The notes below the pieces were generated by a model that searched no databases, had not been told where the DNA came from, and saw nothing but the letters and a program-made list of their open reading frames with translations. A stretch of DNA of 34,340 bases from Pseudomonas cedrina subsp. fulgida (GTDB taxonomy: Bacteria; Pseudomonadota; Gammaproteobacteria; Pseudomonadales; Pseudomonadaceae): the NCBI GenBank assembly GCA_016937595.1, contig JAFHKH010000006.1, forward strand, positions 1 to 34,340. Reading direction: 5' to 3'. Position numbers and translations under genes: made by a program. Below, one piece after another: positions 27,012-34,340 of the stretch (positions within the stretch are counted from its first letter, which is position 1; each line of letters opens with the position of its first letter).

Positions 27012-28091
27012 ATGATCGATATACGTCTGCACCTCAAGTATCCGGGCTTTGCCCTCGACGTGGACGTGCACGTGCCGGGGCGTGGCGTGACGGCGTTGTA
27101 TGGGCATTCCGGCTCCGGCAAGACCACCTGCCTGCGCTGTATCGCCGGCCTGGAGCGCGCCGAAGAAGCGTTTATCCAGATCAACGATGAGATCTGGCAG
27201 GACAGCCGCAAGGGGCTGTTCGTCCCTGCGCATAAACGCGCGCTGGGCTACGTGTTTCAGGAGGCCAGCCTGTTCGCGCATTTATCGGTGCGGGCCAATC
27301 TGGAGTTCGGCCTCAAGCGCATCCCACGCCAACAGCGCCGCGTGGACATGGCCCAGGCCACGCAGTTATTGGGCATCGGCCACCTGCTCGATCGCCACCC
27401 GCAGCACCTCTCCGGCGGCGAGCGCCAACGCATCGGCATCGCCCGCGCGTTGCTCACCAGCCCGCGCCTGCTGTTGATGGACGAACCCCTCGCGGCCCTG
27501 GACAGCGCGCGCAAAGGCGAAATCCTGCCCTACCTTGAACGCTTGCACGATGAACTGGATATCCCGGTGCTGTACGTCAGCCATGCCAGGGATGAAGTGG
27601 CACGCCTGGCCGATCACCTGGTCTTGCTCAGCGACGGCCAGGCTTTGGCCAGCGGCCCCATCGGCGAGACCCTGGCGCGCCTCGACCTGCCCCTGGCGCT
27701 GGGCGACGACGCTGGCGTGGTGATCAACGGTACGGTGAGCGCCTACGACGAGCACTATCAGTTGCTCACCCTGCAATTGCCCGCCAGCGCCTTGCACATG
27801 CGCGTCGCCCATACGCCACTGGCGGTGGACAAGGCGTTGCGCATCAAGGTGCAGGCGCGGGACGTCAGCCTCAGCCTGCAAGCGGAGGAACACAGCAGCA
27901 TCCTCAACCGACTGCCGGTGACGGTTATCCAGGAGGTTGCGGCGGATAACAGCGCGCATGTGCTGGTGCGCCTGGACGCCGATGGCACGCCGTTGCTGGC
28001 GCGCATCACGCGGTTCTCGCGCGACCAACTGCAACTGCACCCCGGGCAGGTGCTGTGGGCGCAGATCAAGGCGGTCGCGGTATTGGCGTAG
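27012..28091 (+). CDS. modC: Molybdate ABC transporter ATP-binding protein
   Basis: The 359-residue ATPase has Walker A (GHSGSGKTT, 31-39), Q-loop ([10 protein letters not shown]), signature LSGGERQR (133-140), Walker B (LLLMDEP, 153-159), the H-loop in YVSHARDEV, and a C-terminal Mop/TOBE-type molybdate-binding domain (about 295-355). This is the full ModC layout. It powers uptake through ModB, and the Mop domain may let molybdate inhibit transport. Confidence 0.96.
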   Translation: MIDIRLHLKYPGFALDVDVHVPGRGVTALYGHSGSGKTTCLRCIAGLERAEEAFIQINDEIWQDSRKGLFVPAHKRALGYVFQEASLFAHLSVRANLEFGLKRIPRQQRRVDMAQATQLLGIGHLLDRHPQHLSGGERQRIGIARALLTSPRLLLMDEPLAALDSARKGEILPYLERLHDELDIPVLYVSHARDEVARLADHLVLLSDGQALASGPIGETLARLDLPLALGDDAGVVINGTVSAYDEHYQLLTLQLPASALHMRVAHTPLAVDKALRIKVQARDVSLSLQAEEHSSILNRLPVTVIQEVAADNSAHVLVRLDADGTPLLARITRFSRDQLQLHPGQVLWAQIKAVAVLA

Positions 28092-28166
28092 TAAAGCTTT
28101 TGGCACGTCCACAAACGGCTGCGGTCAATCAGACATACCGGCCTGATTTGCCAAGGAACCCGCACC

Positions 28167-29215
28167 ATGCCTGATTCTGCGTTGCCTGCCGACCTGCCCC
28201 GCGACCTGCACTACGTTGACGACACTCAGCCCGGCATCCGCCGAAAAAAGGTGCGCGGCACGTTCCACTACTTCGACGCCAAGGGCGAGCGCATCACCGA
28301 TGCCGACGAAATCAAGCGCCTCAACGCCCTGGCCGTGCCGCCCGCCTATACCGATGTGTGGATCTGCGCCGACCCGCGCGGCCATCTGCAAGCCACGGGC
28401 CGCGACGCACGCGGGCGCAAACAGTACCGCTATCACGCACGCTGGCGTGAAGTGCGCGATTCCGACAAATACTCACGGCTGCAGGCGTTCGGCAAGGCAC
28501 TGCCAAAACTGCGCAAGCAGCTGGAAGCGCAAATTGCCGAACCGGGTTTTACCCGCGAAAAAGTGCTGGCCACGGTGGTGATGCTGCTGGATGCGACACT
28601 GATCCGGGTCGGCAATACCCAGTATGCGCGGGATAACAAGTCCTATGGGCTGACCACCCTGCGCACCCGCCATGTGGATATCAAAGGCAGCGAAATCCAG
28701 TTCCAGTTTCGCGGCAAGAGCGGCGTCGAGCATCAGGTCAGCGTCAAGGATCGGCGCCTGGCCACAGTGGTCAAGCGCTGCCTGGAACTGCCGGGGCAGA
28801 ACCTGTTCCAGTACCTGGACGAGGACGGCGAACGGCACACCGTCAGCTCCCACGACGTGAATGAGTACCTGCATCGCCTCACCGGTGCGGACTTTACGGC
28901 CAAGGATTACCGCACCTGGGCCGGCACTGCCATGGCGTTGGCGGTGTTGCGCGAATTGCAGTGGCAGCCTGAGTCCGACGCGAAAAAACACGTGGTGGCG
29001 ATGGTCAAGGACGTCGCCAGGCAACTGGGCAACACCCCCGCGGTGTGCCGCAAGTGCTACATCCACCCCGCCGTGCTGGAGCATTTCAGCCTCGGTGAAC
29101 TCTCCCGATTGCCAAGCCGCGCCTGCGCAAAGGGCTCAAGGCCGAAGAGGTTGCATTGGCGATGTTCCTTGAAAAGCTGGCGGCGGAGTTGCCGAAAAAA
29201 AACGAGGCGGGTTAG
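28167..29215 (+). pseudogene. DNA topoisomerase IB (poxvirus-like), frameshifted near its C-terminus as read
   Basis: This type IB enzyme relaxes supercoils through a 3'-phosphotyrosine. The catalytic set is visible: Arg166 (TTLRTRHV), Lys184 (FRGKSG), Arg249 (KDYRTWAGT) and nucleophile Tyr298 (KCYIHPAV). Frame is lost at 29114: RLP should continue KPRLRKGLKAEEVALAMFLEK, but one A of a short A run is missing. The true frame ends at TAG 29213-29215, giving about 349 aa, while the raw frame runs on to 29270 with a non-family tail. All catalytic residues precede the shift. AAGGAAC lies upstream of the ATG. Confidence 0.92.
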
Positions 29216-29339
29216 GCTGCGCGAGCCGCCTGGCGCCCTTGTTGGCCTATTCGCCCTGGCACATGCCTGAGGTCATTGCATGCGCGCTTAAAGCATCCTA
29301 CGGTAGTGGCCGGATAATCTCACCGAGGAGCCCGGCCCT

Positions 29340-30044
29340 ATGCTGCCTTCGCCCCGCAAGCCTTACGCCAACGCCGCACTGGCCTATCAACAACGCTGGC
29401 GTGGCCGGGTCGGGCTGATGCTGGTGGCCAGCCTGTCGGTGCTGGCCGGGATGACCGATGCCATCGGCTTCATGGCGAGCGGAGACTTTGTTTCGTTCAT
29501 GAGCGGCAACACCACGCGCCTGGCGGTGGCGATCAGTGCGGGGGATCTGGGCCTGACCGGCCGCCTGCTGTTGCTGGTGGCGACCTTCATCGCCGGCAAT
29601 GCCTTGGGCGTGGTGGTCAGCCGACTGAGCCGGCGCCATGCGCTGCCGTTGCTGCTGTGTATCGCCGCCTTGTTGTGCGGCGCCGCACTGCTGCCCTTTG
29701 CCGACACCTTGCCGGCGCTGTTGGCGGCGATCATTGCGATGGGCATGCTCAATGCCGCCGTGGAAGAGGTCAACGGGTTGCCGGTGGGACTGACGTACGT
29801 CACTGGAGCGCTTTCACGTTTTGGCCGCGGGCTCGGGCGTTGGCTGCTTGGCGAGCGCCGCAGCGGCTGGCGCGTGCAGTTGATCCCCTGGGCAGGCATG
29901 TTCGTGGGCGCGGTGATCGGCGCGCTGCTGGAGCAGCAGATGGGGCTCAAGGCGCTGCTGATCAGCGGCGCACTGGCAGGGTTGTTGGGGTTGGTATCGC
30001 TGAAAATACCGAGGCGCTGGCAGTTGGGTTACATGCCGCGCTGA
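29340..30044 (+). CDS. YoaK/DUF1275-family membrane protein
   Basis: The 234-residue protein has about six hydrophobic helices and the DUF1275 signatures VLAGMTDAIGFMASGDFVSF and MSGNTTRLAV near the N-terminus, and a central MLNAAVEEVNGLPVGLTYVTGAL. The family is predicted to be an inner-membrane transporter of unknown substrate. It ends 10 bases before a long hairpin. A CCGAGGAG ribosome-binding site precedes the ATG. It is monocistronic by appearance. Confidence 0.88.
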   Translation: MLPSPRKPYANAALAYQQRWRGRVGLMLVASLSVLAGMTDAIGFMASGDFVSFMSGNTTRLAVAISAGDLGLTGRLLLLVATFIAGNALGVVVSRLSRRHALPLLLCIAALLCGAALLPFADTLPALLAAIIAMGMLNAAVEEVNGLPVGLTYVTGALSRFGRGLGRWLLGERRSGWRVQLIPWAGMFVGAVIGALLEQQMGLKALLISGALAGLLGLVSLKIPRRWQLGYMPR

Positions 30045-30045
30045 A

Positions 30046-30121
30046 GAAAAAAAGACGCTCGCCCAGCGCTCAGGCCTCGACGTCCGTGTACCGGTAAAGA
30101 GCCATCACCCTGGGCGAGCGT
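30046..30121 (-). terminator. Long-armed hairpin with T run, minus strand
   Basis: Perfect 12-bp arms, ACGCTCGCCCAG (30055-30066) and CTGGGCGAGCGT (30110-30121), flank 43 bases. On the minus strand the closing arm is followed by a run of seven T residues after one C, so it can terminate the lipoprotein transcript that ends at 30189. The unusually long loop contains a possible 11-codon frame (MALYRYTDVEA) with GGTGATGG around its ATG, so a regulatory RNA is also possible. Confidence 0.6.
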
Positions 30122-30188
30122 TCGAATCATAGGCCAATGCCTTGCGCCTGTCGTGCCAGGCATTTCCTAAATCGCCCGAGGCAACGGA

Positions 30189-30542
30189 TTACAGGCAAGT
30201 CGCGAGTGCGGCCAGACGCCGCTTGGCCGGCATCGTGTCCTCTGCCGCGTAGTACTTGATGGTTGAACCGGCACCCGCGCTTTGCACGTCGACAAAGTAG
30301 TCACCCGCCGTGGTGTACACGGTAAAGCCGCCCGCCCCGATCGGTTCCTTGAAGCCGCCGGCGTCAACCCCGAACACGCTTTCGTCCTGCCAGCCGAACT
30401 GTACGCATTCGGCAACCACCAAAGTGGCCTTGTCCGAAGCCAGGGTTTTATAGGGCACGCCCGCGCGCGCCTCCTTCATCTTCGAACCCGCGCAACCGGC
30501 CAACGCGGCCAGTACCAGTGCGCCTATTACCACCTTGTGCAT
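30189..30542 (-). CDS. Small lipoprotein (117 aa), function unknown
   Basis: From the Met at 30540-30542 (GGAG six bases upstream on the minus strand) the product has a lipoprotein signal ending LAALAGC (Cys16). The mature domain includes VAECVQFGWQDESVFGVDAGGF, GGFTVYTTAGDYFVDVQSAGAG and a C-terminal Cys. It is probably anchored in the envelope. The frame is open upstream to 30686, but that part lacks a signal peptide. Function is unknown. Confidence 0.83.
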   Translation of the reverse strand: MHKVVIGALVLAALAGCAGSKMKEARAGVPYKTLASDKATLVVAECVQFGWQDESVFGVDAGGFKEPIGAGGFTVYTTAGDYFVDVQSAGAGSTIKYYAAEDTMPAKRRLAALATCL

Positions 30543-30641
30543 GCCATTGCTCCGTTGGAAAAAACGCGACTGTAACATTGCCGTGGGCCGGACTGCCGGT
30601 CGCATGAACTTTGTTTCACTGTCAGCGGAAGAAGCGCCGCC

Positions 30642-30703
30642 TATAGTGACCGCGCCCATTGTTAGAAGTCTCCCTTCTGCCCGCACTCACGCGGGCTTTT
30701 TTT
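30642..30703 (+). ncRNA. Candidate small transcript with terminator
   Basis: A TATAGT -10-like box at 30642-30647 (TGTCAG 16 bp upstream is a weak -35) is followed by a small hairpin (AGAAG-tctcc-CTTCT) and then a strong terminator, GCCCGC (30679-30684) / GCGGGC (30691-30696), with seven T residues to 30703. The terminator faces the plus strand, yet both flanking genes are on the minus strand, so it would end a separate short RNA of roughly 50 nt. This is inferred from layout only. Confidence 0.35.
30679..30703 (+). terminator. Plus-strand terminator between minus-strand genes
   Basis: A GCCCGC/GCGGGC stem with a 6-nt loop and a following T7 run is a good Rho-independent terminator by sequence. 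The minus strand has no T run, so it does not serve azlD. Confidence 0.75.
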
Positions 30704-30713
30704 CGCCCGGGTT

Positions 30714-31025
30714 TCAGATCAACCAGCGCAACAAATAAAACAACCCCATGCTCAGCAACACCGTGATCAACACATTGCGTGTCCAGACCATCAACGCCAC
30801 CGCACTGACACCCGCCAACAAATAAGGGTTGGCCAGGCTCAGGTTGAGCTGATGGTCATGCAGGAAAATGATCGGCCCGCAAATCGCCGTCAGCATGCCC
30901 GGCACCGCAAACCCGAGGAACTCGCGCGCGCCACGGTTGAGGCGCACCGGCAGGCGCGGTTCGATGAACAGGTAACGGTTGAAAAATACCACCAGCCCCA
31001 TGGCCGCAATCATGATGTAGATCAT
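30714..31025 (-). CDS. azlD: AzlD-type branched-chain amino acid exporter, small subunit
   Basis: This 103-residue membrane protein (start at 31025, overlapping the azlC stop by four bases) has three to four helices with the AzlD features VVFFNRYLFIEPRLPVRL and FLGFAVPGMLTAICGPIIF. AzlC and AzlD (BrnF/BrnE in Corynebacterium) together export branched-chain amino acids and methionine. The upstream part of the open frame reads into azlC in another frame and is not part of the protein. Confidence 0.9.
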   Translation of the reverse strand: MIYIMIAAMGLVVFFNRYLFIEPRLPVRLNRGAREFLGFAVPGMLTAICGPIIFLHDHQLNLSLANPYLLAGVSAVALMVWTRNVLITVLLSMGLFYLLRWLI

Positions 31026-31717
31026 CGCTGCCCTACTCCCAGGCGCTTGCAGGCATATCCGGCGCTCATACCCAGCACGCCGGACACCACCACCGCCGAT
31101 TCCCAGTGCAGGAAACTCAACCACACCGAACACAGCAACGACACCGCCACGCAGACTACTGTGGGAATGTCACGCACCACCGGTGTGATCAGCGCGATAA
31201 ACGTGGCGGCGATGGAGAATTCTAGGCCCAGTTGATCAAGGCCGGGAATGCTTTTGCCGAGCACTATGCCGGCCAGGGTGAACAGGTTCCAGATGATATA
31301 GAACGTCAGGCCGACGCCCAGGGCGTACCAGCGGTTGAAGGTCTGGCGGTCGAAGTGGTTGACCAGCGCGAAGAATTCATCGGTCAACAGAAAACCCAGG
31401 CTCATGCGCCAGCGGGTCTTGAGGGGCGCGAGGATCGGGCGCAAGTGCATGCCATACAGCAAATGCTGGGAGGTCAGCAGCAACGTGGTCAGCACGATGG
31501 AAATCAGGCTGGCACCGCTCTTGACCATGCCTATGGCGACCAGTTGCGCGGCACCGGCAAACACGATGGCGGACAAGCCCTGGGCTTGCAGGGGGGTGAA
31601 TTGCGCGTCGATGGCCATGGAACCGGCCAGCAGTCCCCACGGCGCACAGGCCAGGGACAAGGGAATGACGGCGATGGCGCCGCGCGCAAAGGCATATCGA
31701 GGTAAGGCAGTGGGCAT
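31022..31717 (-). CDS. azlC: AzlC-type branched-chain amino acid exporter, large subunit
   Basis: The 231-residue protein has about seven hydrophobic helices and the AzlC signatures AVIPLSLACAPWGLLAGS, FAGAAQLVAIGM, SQHLLYGMHLRP and FLLTDEFFALVN. The four-base overlap with azlD shows a two-gene operon. The family exports amino acids out of the cytoplasm. A small gene lies 71 bp upstream on the same strand. Confidence 0.93.
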   Translation of the reverse strand: MPTALPRYAFARGAIAVIPLSLACAPWGLLAGSMAIDAQFTPLQAQGLSAIVFAGAAQLVAIGMVKSGASLISIVLTTLLLTSQHLLYGMHLRPILAPLKTRWRMSLGFLLTDEFFALVNHFDRQTFNRWYALGVGLTFYIIWNLFTLAGIVLGKSIPGLDQLGLEFSIAATFIALITPVVRDIPTVVCVAVSLLCSVWLSFLHWESAVVVSGVLGMSAGYACKRLGVGQR

Positions 31718-31788
31718 AAAAACGGCTCATCGACAAACAGTCGCCAAGCCTGCCAGCGTCACAATGGACTTGTCTTGAACGATCTTGC

Positions 31789-32004
31789 TCAGGCAAGCCT
31801 GACCGACACCTGCTCCACCGAATCCCGTGCTTCGCGCAACTCATGGGCATCCTGGTTAAGCCGGTGGATGGTATTGAGCAGGCGCTGACGCAACACTTCA
31901 TCGCCGAGCTTTTCGACGGCGCGCATCAGGTCGAACGCGGCGGTTTCATTATTTTCCGCGACGGAATCCAGTATCTTGCGCAGGTTGCGAGTGGCACGGG
32001 TCAC
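31789..32004 (-). CDS. Small helical hypothetical protein (71 aa)
   Basis: The product is 71 residues, almost entirely helix-forming and charged (TRATRNLRKILDSVAENN, FDLMRAVEKLGDEVLRQRL, DAHELREARDSVEQVSVRL), with no membrane segment or cysteine. It could be a small adaptor or a three-helix bundle. I do not recognise a family. It lies upstream of azlC in the same direction and may share its transcript. The gene begins about 90 bp from the Anr-type site. Confidence 0.68.
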   Translation of the reverse strand: MTRATRNLRKILDSVAENNETAAFDLMRAVEKLGDEVLRQRLLNTIHRLNQDAHELREARDSVEQVSVRLA

Positions 32005-32094
32005 GCGGGTCTTCCTTCATCAGCAATGGGCGGGCACTTTAGGACATTCATGTTTCATTTTAATTTCAAACACTTGTGGCGATTTTCGGTAGAT

Positions 32095-32108
32095 TTGATC
32101 CAGGTCAA
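32095..32108. promoter_or_regulatory. Anr/FNR-type box upstream of arsB
   Basis: TTGAT-CCAG-GTCAA matches the FNR/Anr consensus TTGAT-N4-ATCAA at nine of ten conserved positions. It lies between the divergent 71-aa gene (-) and arsB (+), about 145 bp before the arsB start. Anr responds to low oxygen in Pseudomonas. Which gene it would control is not clear from sequence alone. Confidence 0.6.
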
Positions 32109-32128
32109 TCGATACAGGATTTGACTGA

Positions 32129-32233
32129 ATGAAACGCAGCGATGCTATTGATCCACCCGGGCAAGAACTTTACGGACGCGAACTGATCCATGCTCTGCCT
32201 ACCCCACTACTACGTGCCAGCAGCCCCTGCTGA
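32129..32233 (+). CDS. Possible 34-aa ORF between the Anr box and arsB
   Basis: ATG at 32129 opens 34 codons (MKRSDAIDPPGQELYGRELI and so on, ending at TGA 32231-32233) in front of arsB, about 20 bases downstream of the Anr-type box. Its last codons form a CAGCAG-ccc-CTGCTG hairpin. No good ribosome-binding site and no recognised homology, so it may be a leader ORF or chance. Confidence 0.25.
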   Translation: MKRSDAIDPPGQELYGRELIHALPTPLLRASSPC

Positions 32234-32252
32234 GCCACCGGAGCGTTGATCG

Positions 32253-33536
32253 ATGCTTGTCGCCATTGCCATTTTTATCTTCACCATCGTGCTGGTCATC
32301 TGGCAGCCCAAGGGCCTCGGCGTCGGCTGGAGCGCAACCATGGGCGCGATCCTGGCCCTGGCTTGCGGGGTGATCAGCCTGGCCGACATTCCAGTGGTGT
32401 GGCACATCATCTGGAATGCCACCGGCACCTTTGTCGCGCTGATCGTCATCAGCCTGTTGCTCGACGAGGCCGGTTTCTTTGCCTGGACCGCCCTGCACGT
32501 GGCGCGCTGGGGGCGTGGCCGTGGCCGACGCCTGTTTGCTTATATGGTGCTGCTGGGCGCGCTGGTGTCGGCGCTGTTCGCCAACGACGGCGCCGCGCTG
32601 ATCCTTACGCCCATCGTGATGTCGATGCTGCTGGCCCTGCGTTTTTCTCCGGCGGCGACCCTGGCATTCGTCATGGGCGCCGGTTTTATCGCCGACACCG
32701 CCAGCCTGCCGCTGGTGGTGTCGAACCTGGTGAATATCGTCTCGGCGGACTATTTCAAGATCGGCTTCAACGAATATGCCGCCGTGATGGTGCCCGTCAA
32801 CCTGGTCAGCGTCGCGGCCACGCTGGCGGTGCTGTTGTGGTTTTTCCGCCGCGACATCCCACAGGCCTACGACCCGGCCGACCTTGACGACCCCGCCAGC
32901 GCGATCCATGACCGCGCCACTTTCCGCGCCGGCTGGTGGGTGCTCGGCATCCTCCTGGTCGGTTGCTTCGCCCTGGAACCGCTGGGCATCCCCATCAGTG
33001 CCATTTCCGCGGTGTGCGCGGTGCTGCTGTTGGTGATCGCCGCCAAGGGTCACATGATTTCCACGCGCAAGGTGCTCAAAGAAGCACCGTGGCAAATCGT
33101 GGTCTTTTCCCTGGGCATGTACCTGGTGGTTTATGGCTTGCGTAACGCGGGCCTCACCACCTACCTGGCGACCTGGCTCGATACGTTCGCCACTTATGGC
33201 GTGTGGGGCGCGGCCATGGGCACGGGCGTGCTGACAGCCCTGCTGTCCTCTGCGATGAACAACTTGCCGACCGTGTTGATCGGTGCGCTGTCCATCGAGT
33301 CCAGCCATGCCGTGGGCGTGGTCAAGGACGCGATGATCTACGCCAACGTGATCGGCAGCGACCTCGGCCCGAAAATCACCCCGATCGGCAGCCTGGCCAC
33401 CTTACTGTGGTTGCATATCCTGGCGCGCAAGGGCATCACCATCACCTGGGGCTACTACTTCAAGGTCGGGATCGTGCTGACGCTGCCGGTGTTGTTGATC
33501 ACGCTTGCCGCCCTCGCCTTGCGCCTGAGCGTGTAA
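32253..33536 (+). CDS. arsB: ArsB-type arsenite efflux transporter
   Basis: ArsB exports arsenite (and antimonite) across the inner membrane. The 427-residue length and about 12 hydrophobic helices match the family, with signatures [51 protein letters not shown] and [24 protein letters not shown] at 32240-32243 supports the ATG. The usual partners arsR and arsC are absent on both sides, so it stands alone. An Anr/FNR-type box is upstream. Confidence 0.94.
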   Translation: MLVAIAIFIFTIVLVIWQPKGLGVGWSATMGAILALACGVISLADIPVVWHIIWNATGTFVALIVISLLLDEAGFFAWTALHVARWGRGRGRRLFAYMVLLGALVSALFANDGAALILTPIVMSMLLALRFSPAATLAFVMGAGFIADTASLPLVVSNLVNIVSADYFKIGFNEYAAVMVPVNLVSVAATLAVLLWFFRRDIPQAYDPADLDDPASAIHDRATFRAGWWVLGILLVGCFALEPLGIPISAISAVCAVLLLVIAAKGHMISTRKVLKEAPWQIVVFSLGMYLVVYGLRNAGLTTYLATWLDTFATYGVWGAAMGTGVLTALLSSAMNNLPTVLIGALSIESSHAVGVVKDAMIYANVIGSDLGPKITPIGSLATLLWLHILARKGITITWGYYFKVGIVLTLPVLLITLAALALRLSV

Positions 33537-33631
33537 AGGCCGGCGCCGAGCCTGGTGATTGGCGTGCCCCACTATGGCGACGAGCCTTGATGCCAGCGTA
33601 TGCTTTCGCACTTTCCTGAAAGGACGCGGGC

Positions 33632-34243
33632 ATGCTGACGATTTTCTTCTACGCACTGGTCTTCGGTTTTGTCTTTTGCCTCTCGCCCGGCGCGGTACTG
33701 GCAGAGACGCTGCGCCGAGGCTTGCTCCATGGCTTCACCCCGGCACTCCTGGTGCAGATTGGCTCACTGGTGGGCGATGCGGTATGGGCGGTGATCGGGC
33801 TGACGGGGATTGCCCTGCTGATCCAGCATGACGCGGTGCGCGTCCCCTTGACGGTGATCTGTGCCGTGTACCTGGCCTGGCTGGGCATTCGCAGCCTGAT
33901 CGATGCCTGGAAGTTGCCGGCATCAGACGAAGCCCCCGCCAGCAGCCGGAAAAATGCACTGGCGGTTGGCGCGGCGATCTCCCTGGCCAACCCGAAAAAC
34001 ATCGTCTACTGGGGCGCCTTGGGCAGTGCGCTATCGGGCATCGTCGGCGCCACGCCCAGCCATGGGCAAACCCTGATGTTTTTCGCCGGGTTCATGCTGG
34101 CGTCGGTGTTGTCATGCTTTCTGATTGCGGCGCTGGTCAACCTGTTGCGCAAGAACGCGTCCCCGCTGTGGCAACGCATCAGCTATGGCACTTGCGGAGT
34201 GGTCTTGATCTATCTGGCGCTGCTGGCTGCCAAAGGGGTATGA
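33632..34243 (+). CDS. LysE/RhtB-family amino acid exporter
   Basis: The 203-residue membrane protein has six hydrophobic helices and LysE-family features: the N-terminal SPGAVLAETLRRGLLHGF, GDAVWAVIGLTG, and the central SLANPKNIVYWGALGSAL. The family exports amino acids or related small metabolites; substrate cannot be set from sequence. AAAGGACG precedes the ATG. It lies 95 bp after arsB in the same direction, in which I see no terminator, so co-transcription is possible. Confidence 0.9.
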   Translation: MLTIFFYALVFGFVFCLSPGAVLAETLRRGLLHGFTPALLVQIGSLVGDAVWAVIGLTGIALLIQHDAVRVPLTVICAVYLAWLGIRSLIDAWKLPASDEAPASSRKNALAVGAAISLANPKNIVYWGALGSALSGIVGATPSHGQTLMFFAGFMLASVLSCFLIAALVNLLRKNASPLWQRISYGTCGVVLIYLALLAAKGV

Positions 34244-34310
34244 GGTTATACCTTGCGCTCGCACCCCACAGTCACGGGTATCTACACAACACTCAGAAGC
34301 TGACGAGTTC

Positions 34311-34334
34311 CCCTGTGGCGAGCGGGACAAGCCC
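34311..34334. repeat. REP-like fragment at window end
   Basis: The stretch reading CCCTGTGGCGAGCGGGAC then AAGCCC resembles one arm of a Pseudomonas REP element, in the opposite orientation to the fragment at the window start. Only part of it is seen, in the gap after the LysE-family gene. Confidence 0.45.
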
Positions 34335-34340
34335 TAATGC

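Noticed and set aside
32199..33308. 369-codon minus-strand open frame
   Set aside because: It is antisense to arsB. Its His/Gln/Arg-rich low-complexity translation is typical of a shadow frame.

Overview
The window reads as chromosomal DNA of a Pseudomonas of the fluorescens group. It has high G+C, an MvaT/MvaU nucleoid protein, and typical Pseudomonas versions of HPPD, AhpC/AhpF, GalU, Gor and ModABC. Fragments that look like Pseudomonas REP sequences sit at both window edges. Most of it is ordinary metabolic, stress and transport genes. The clearest accessory block is a chaperone-usher fimbrial operon at about 12.7-20.6 kb. A divergent tyrosine-recombinase/KfrA-like pair at 7.5-9.6 kb is a second unusual element.

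Layout. 0-5 kb: hppD (-), a CSS-EAL cyclic-di-GMP phosphodiesterase (+, frameshifted), an MvaT/MvaU-family xenogeneic silencer that starts at TTG, a DUF4946-like secreted protein (-) and gloA. 5-7.5 kb: ahpF (-, frameshifted) and ahpC (-), with a well-formed OxyR-type site upstream of ahpC. 7.5-9.6 kb: the recombinase (-) and KfrA-like coiled-coil protein (+), diverging around an 8-7-8 bp dyad. 9.6-12.4 kb: gor (-), galU (-) and a 61-aa protein. 12.4-20.6 kb: an AT-rich leader with a nested dyad, then major pilin, pilin, usher (frameshifted), chaperone, four more pilins (one frameshifted) and a two-domain tip adhesin. 20.6-21.8 kb: three small genes, two of them lipoproteins. 22.0-24.3 kb: DUF1883, a 54-aa protein and alkB in a tight row, then ada. 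24.4-25.5 kb: nitronate monooxygenase (frameshifted). 25.5-28.1 kb: modABC behind a ModE-type operator. 28.2-34.2 kb: topoisomerase IB (frameshifted), a YoaK-type membrane protein, a lipoprotein, azlCD, a small hypothetical gene, an isolated arsB with an Anr/FNR-type box upstream, and a LysE-family exporter.

How the genes work together. AhpC/AhpF (OxyR-type control) and Gor serve peroxide and thiol redox defence. GloA uses glutathione to detoxify methylglyoxal. AlkB and Ada repair alkylated DNA. ModABC imports molybdate. The fimbrial operon carries its own secretion machinery (chaperone and usher), shaft subunits and adhesin, and is a plausible target of MvaT/MvaU-type silencing.

Caution about the sequence. 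Six genes each lose frame by exactly one missing base, and each regains a sensible full-length product when one base is restored. This points to sequencing or assembly deletions more than to real gene decay. Those six genes are listed as disrupted as read.
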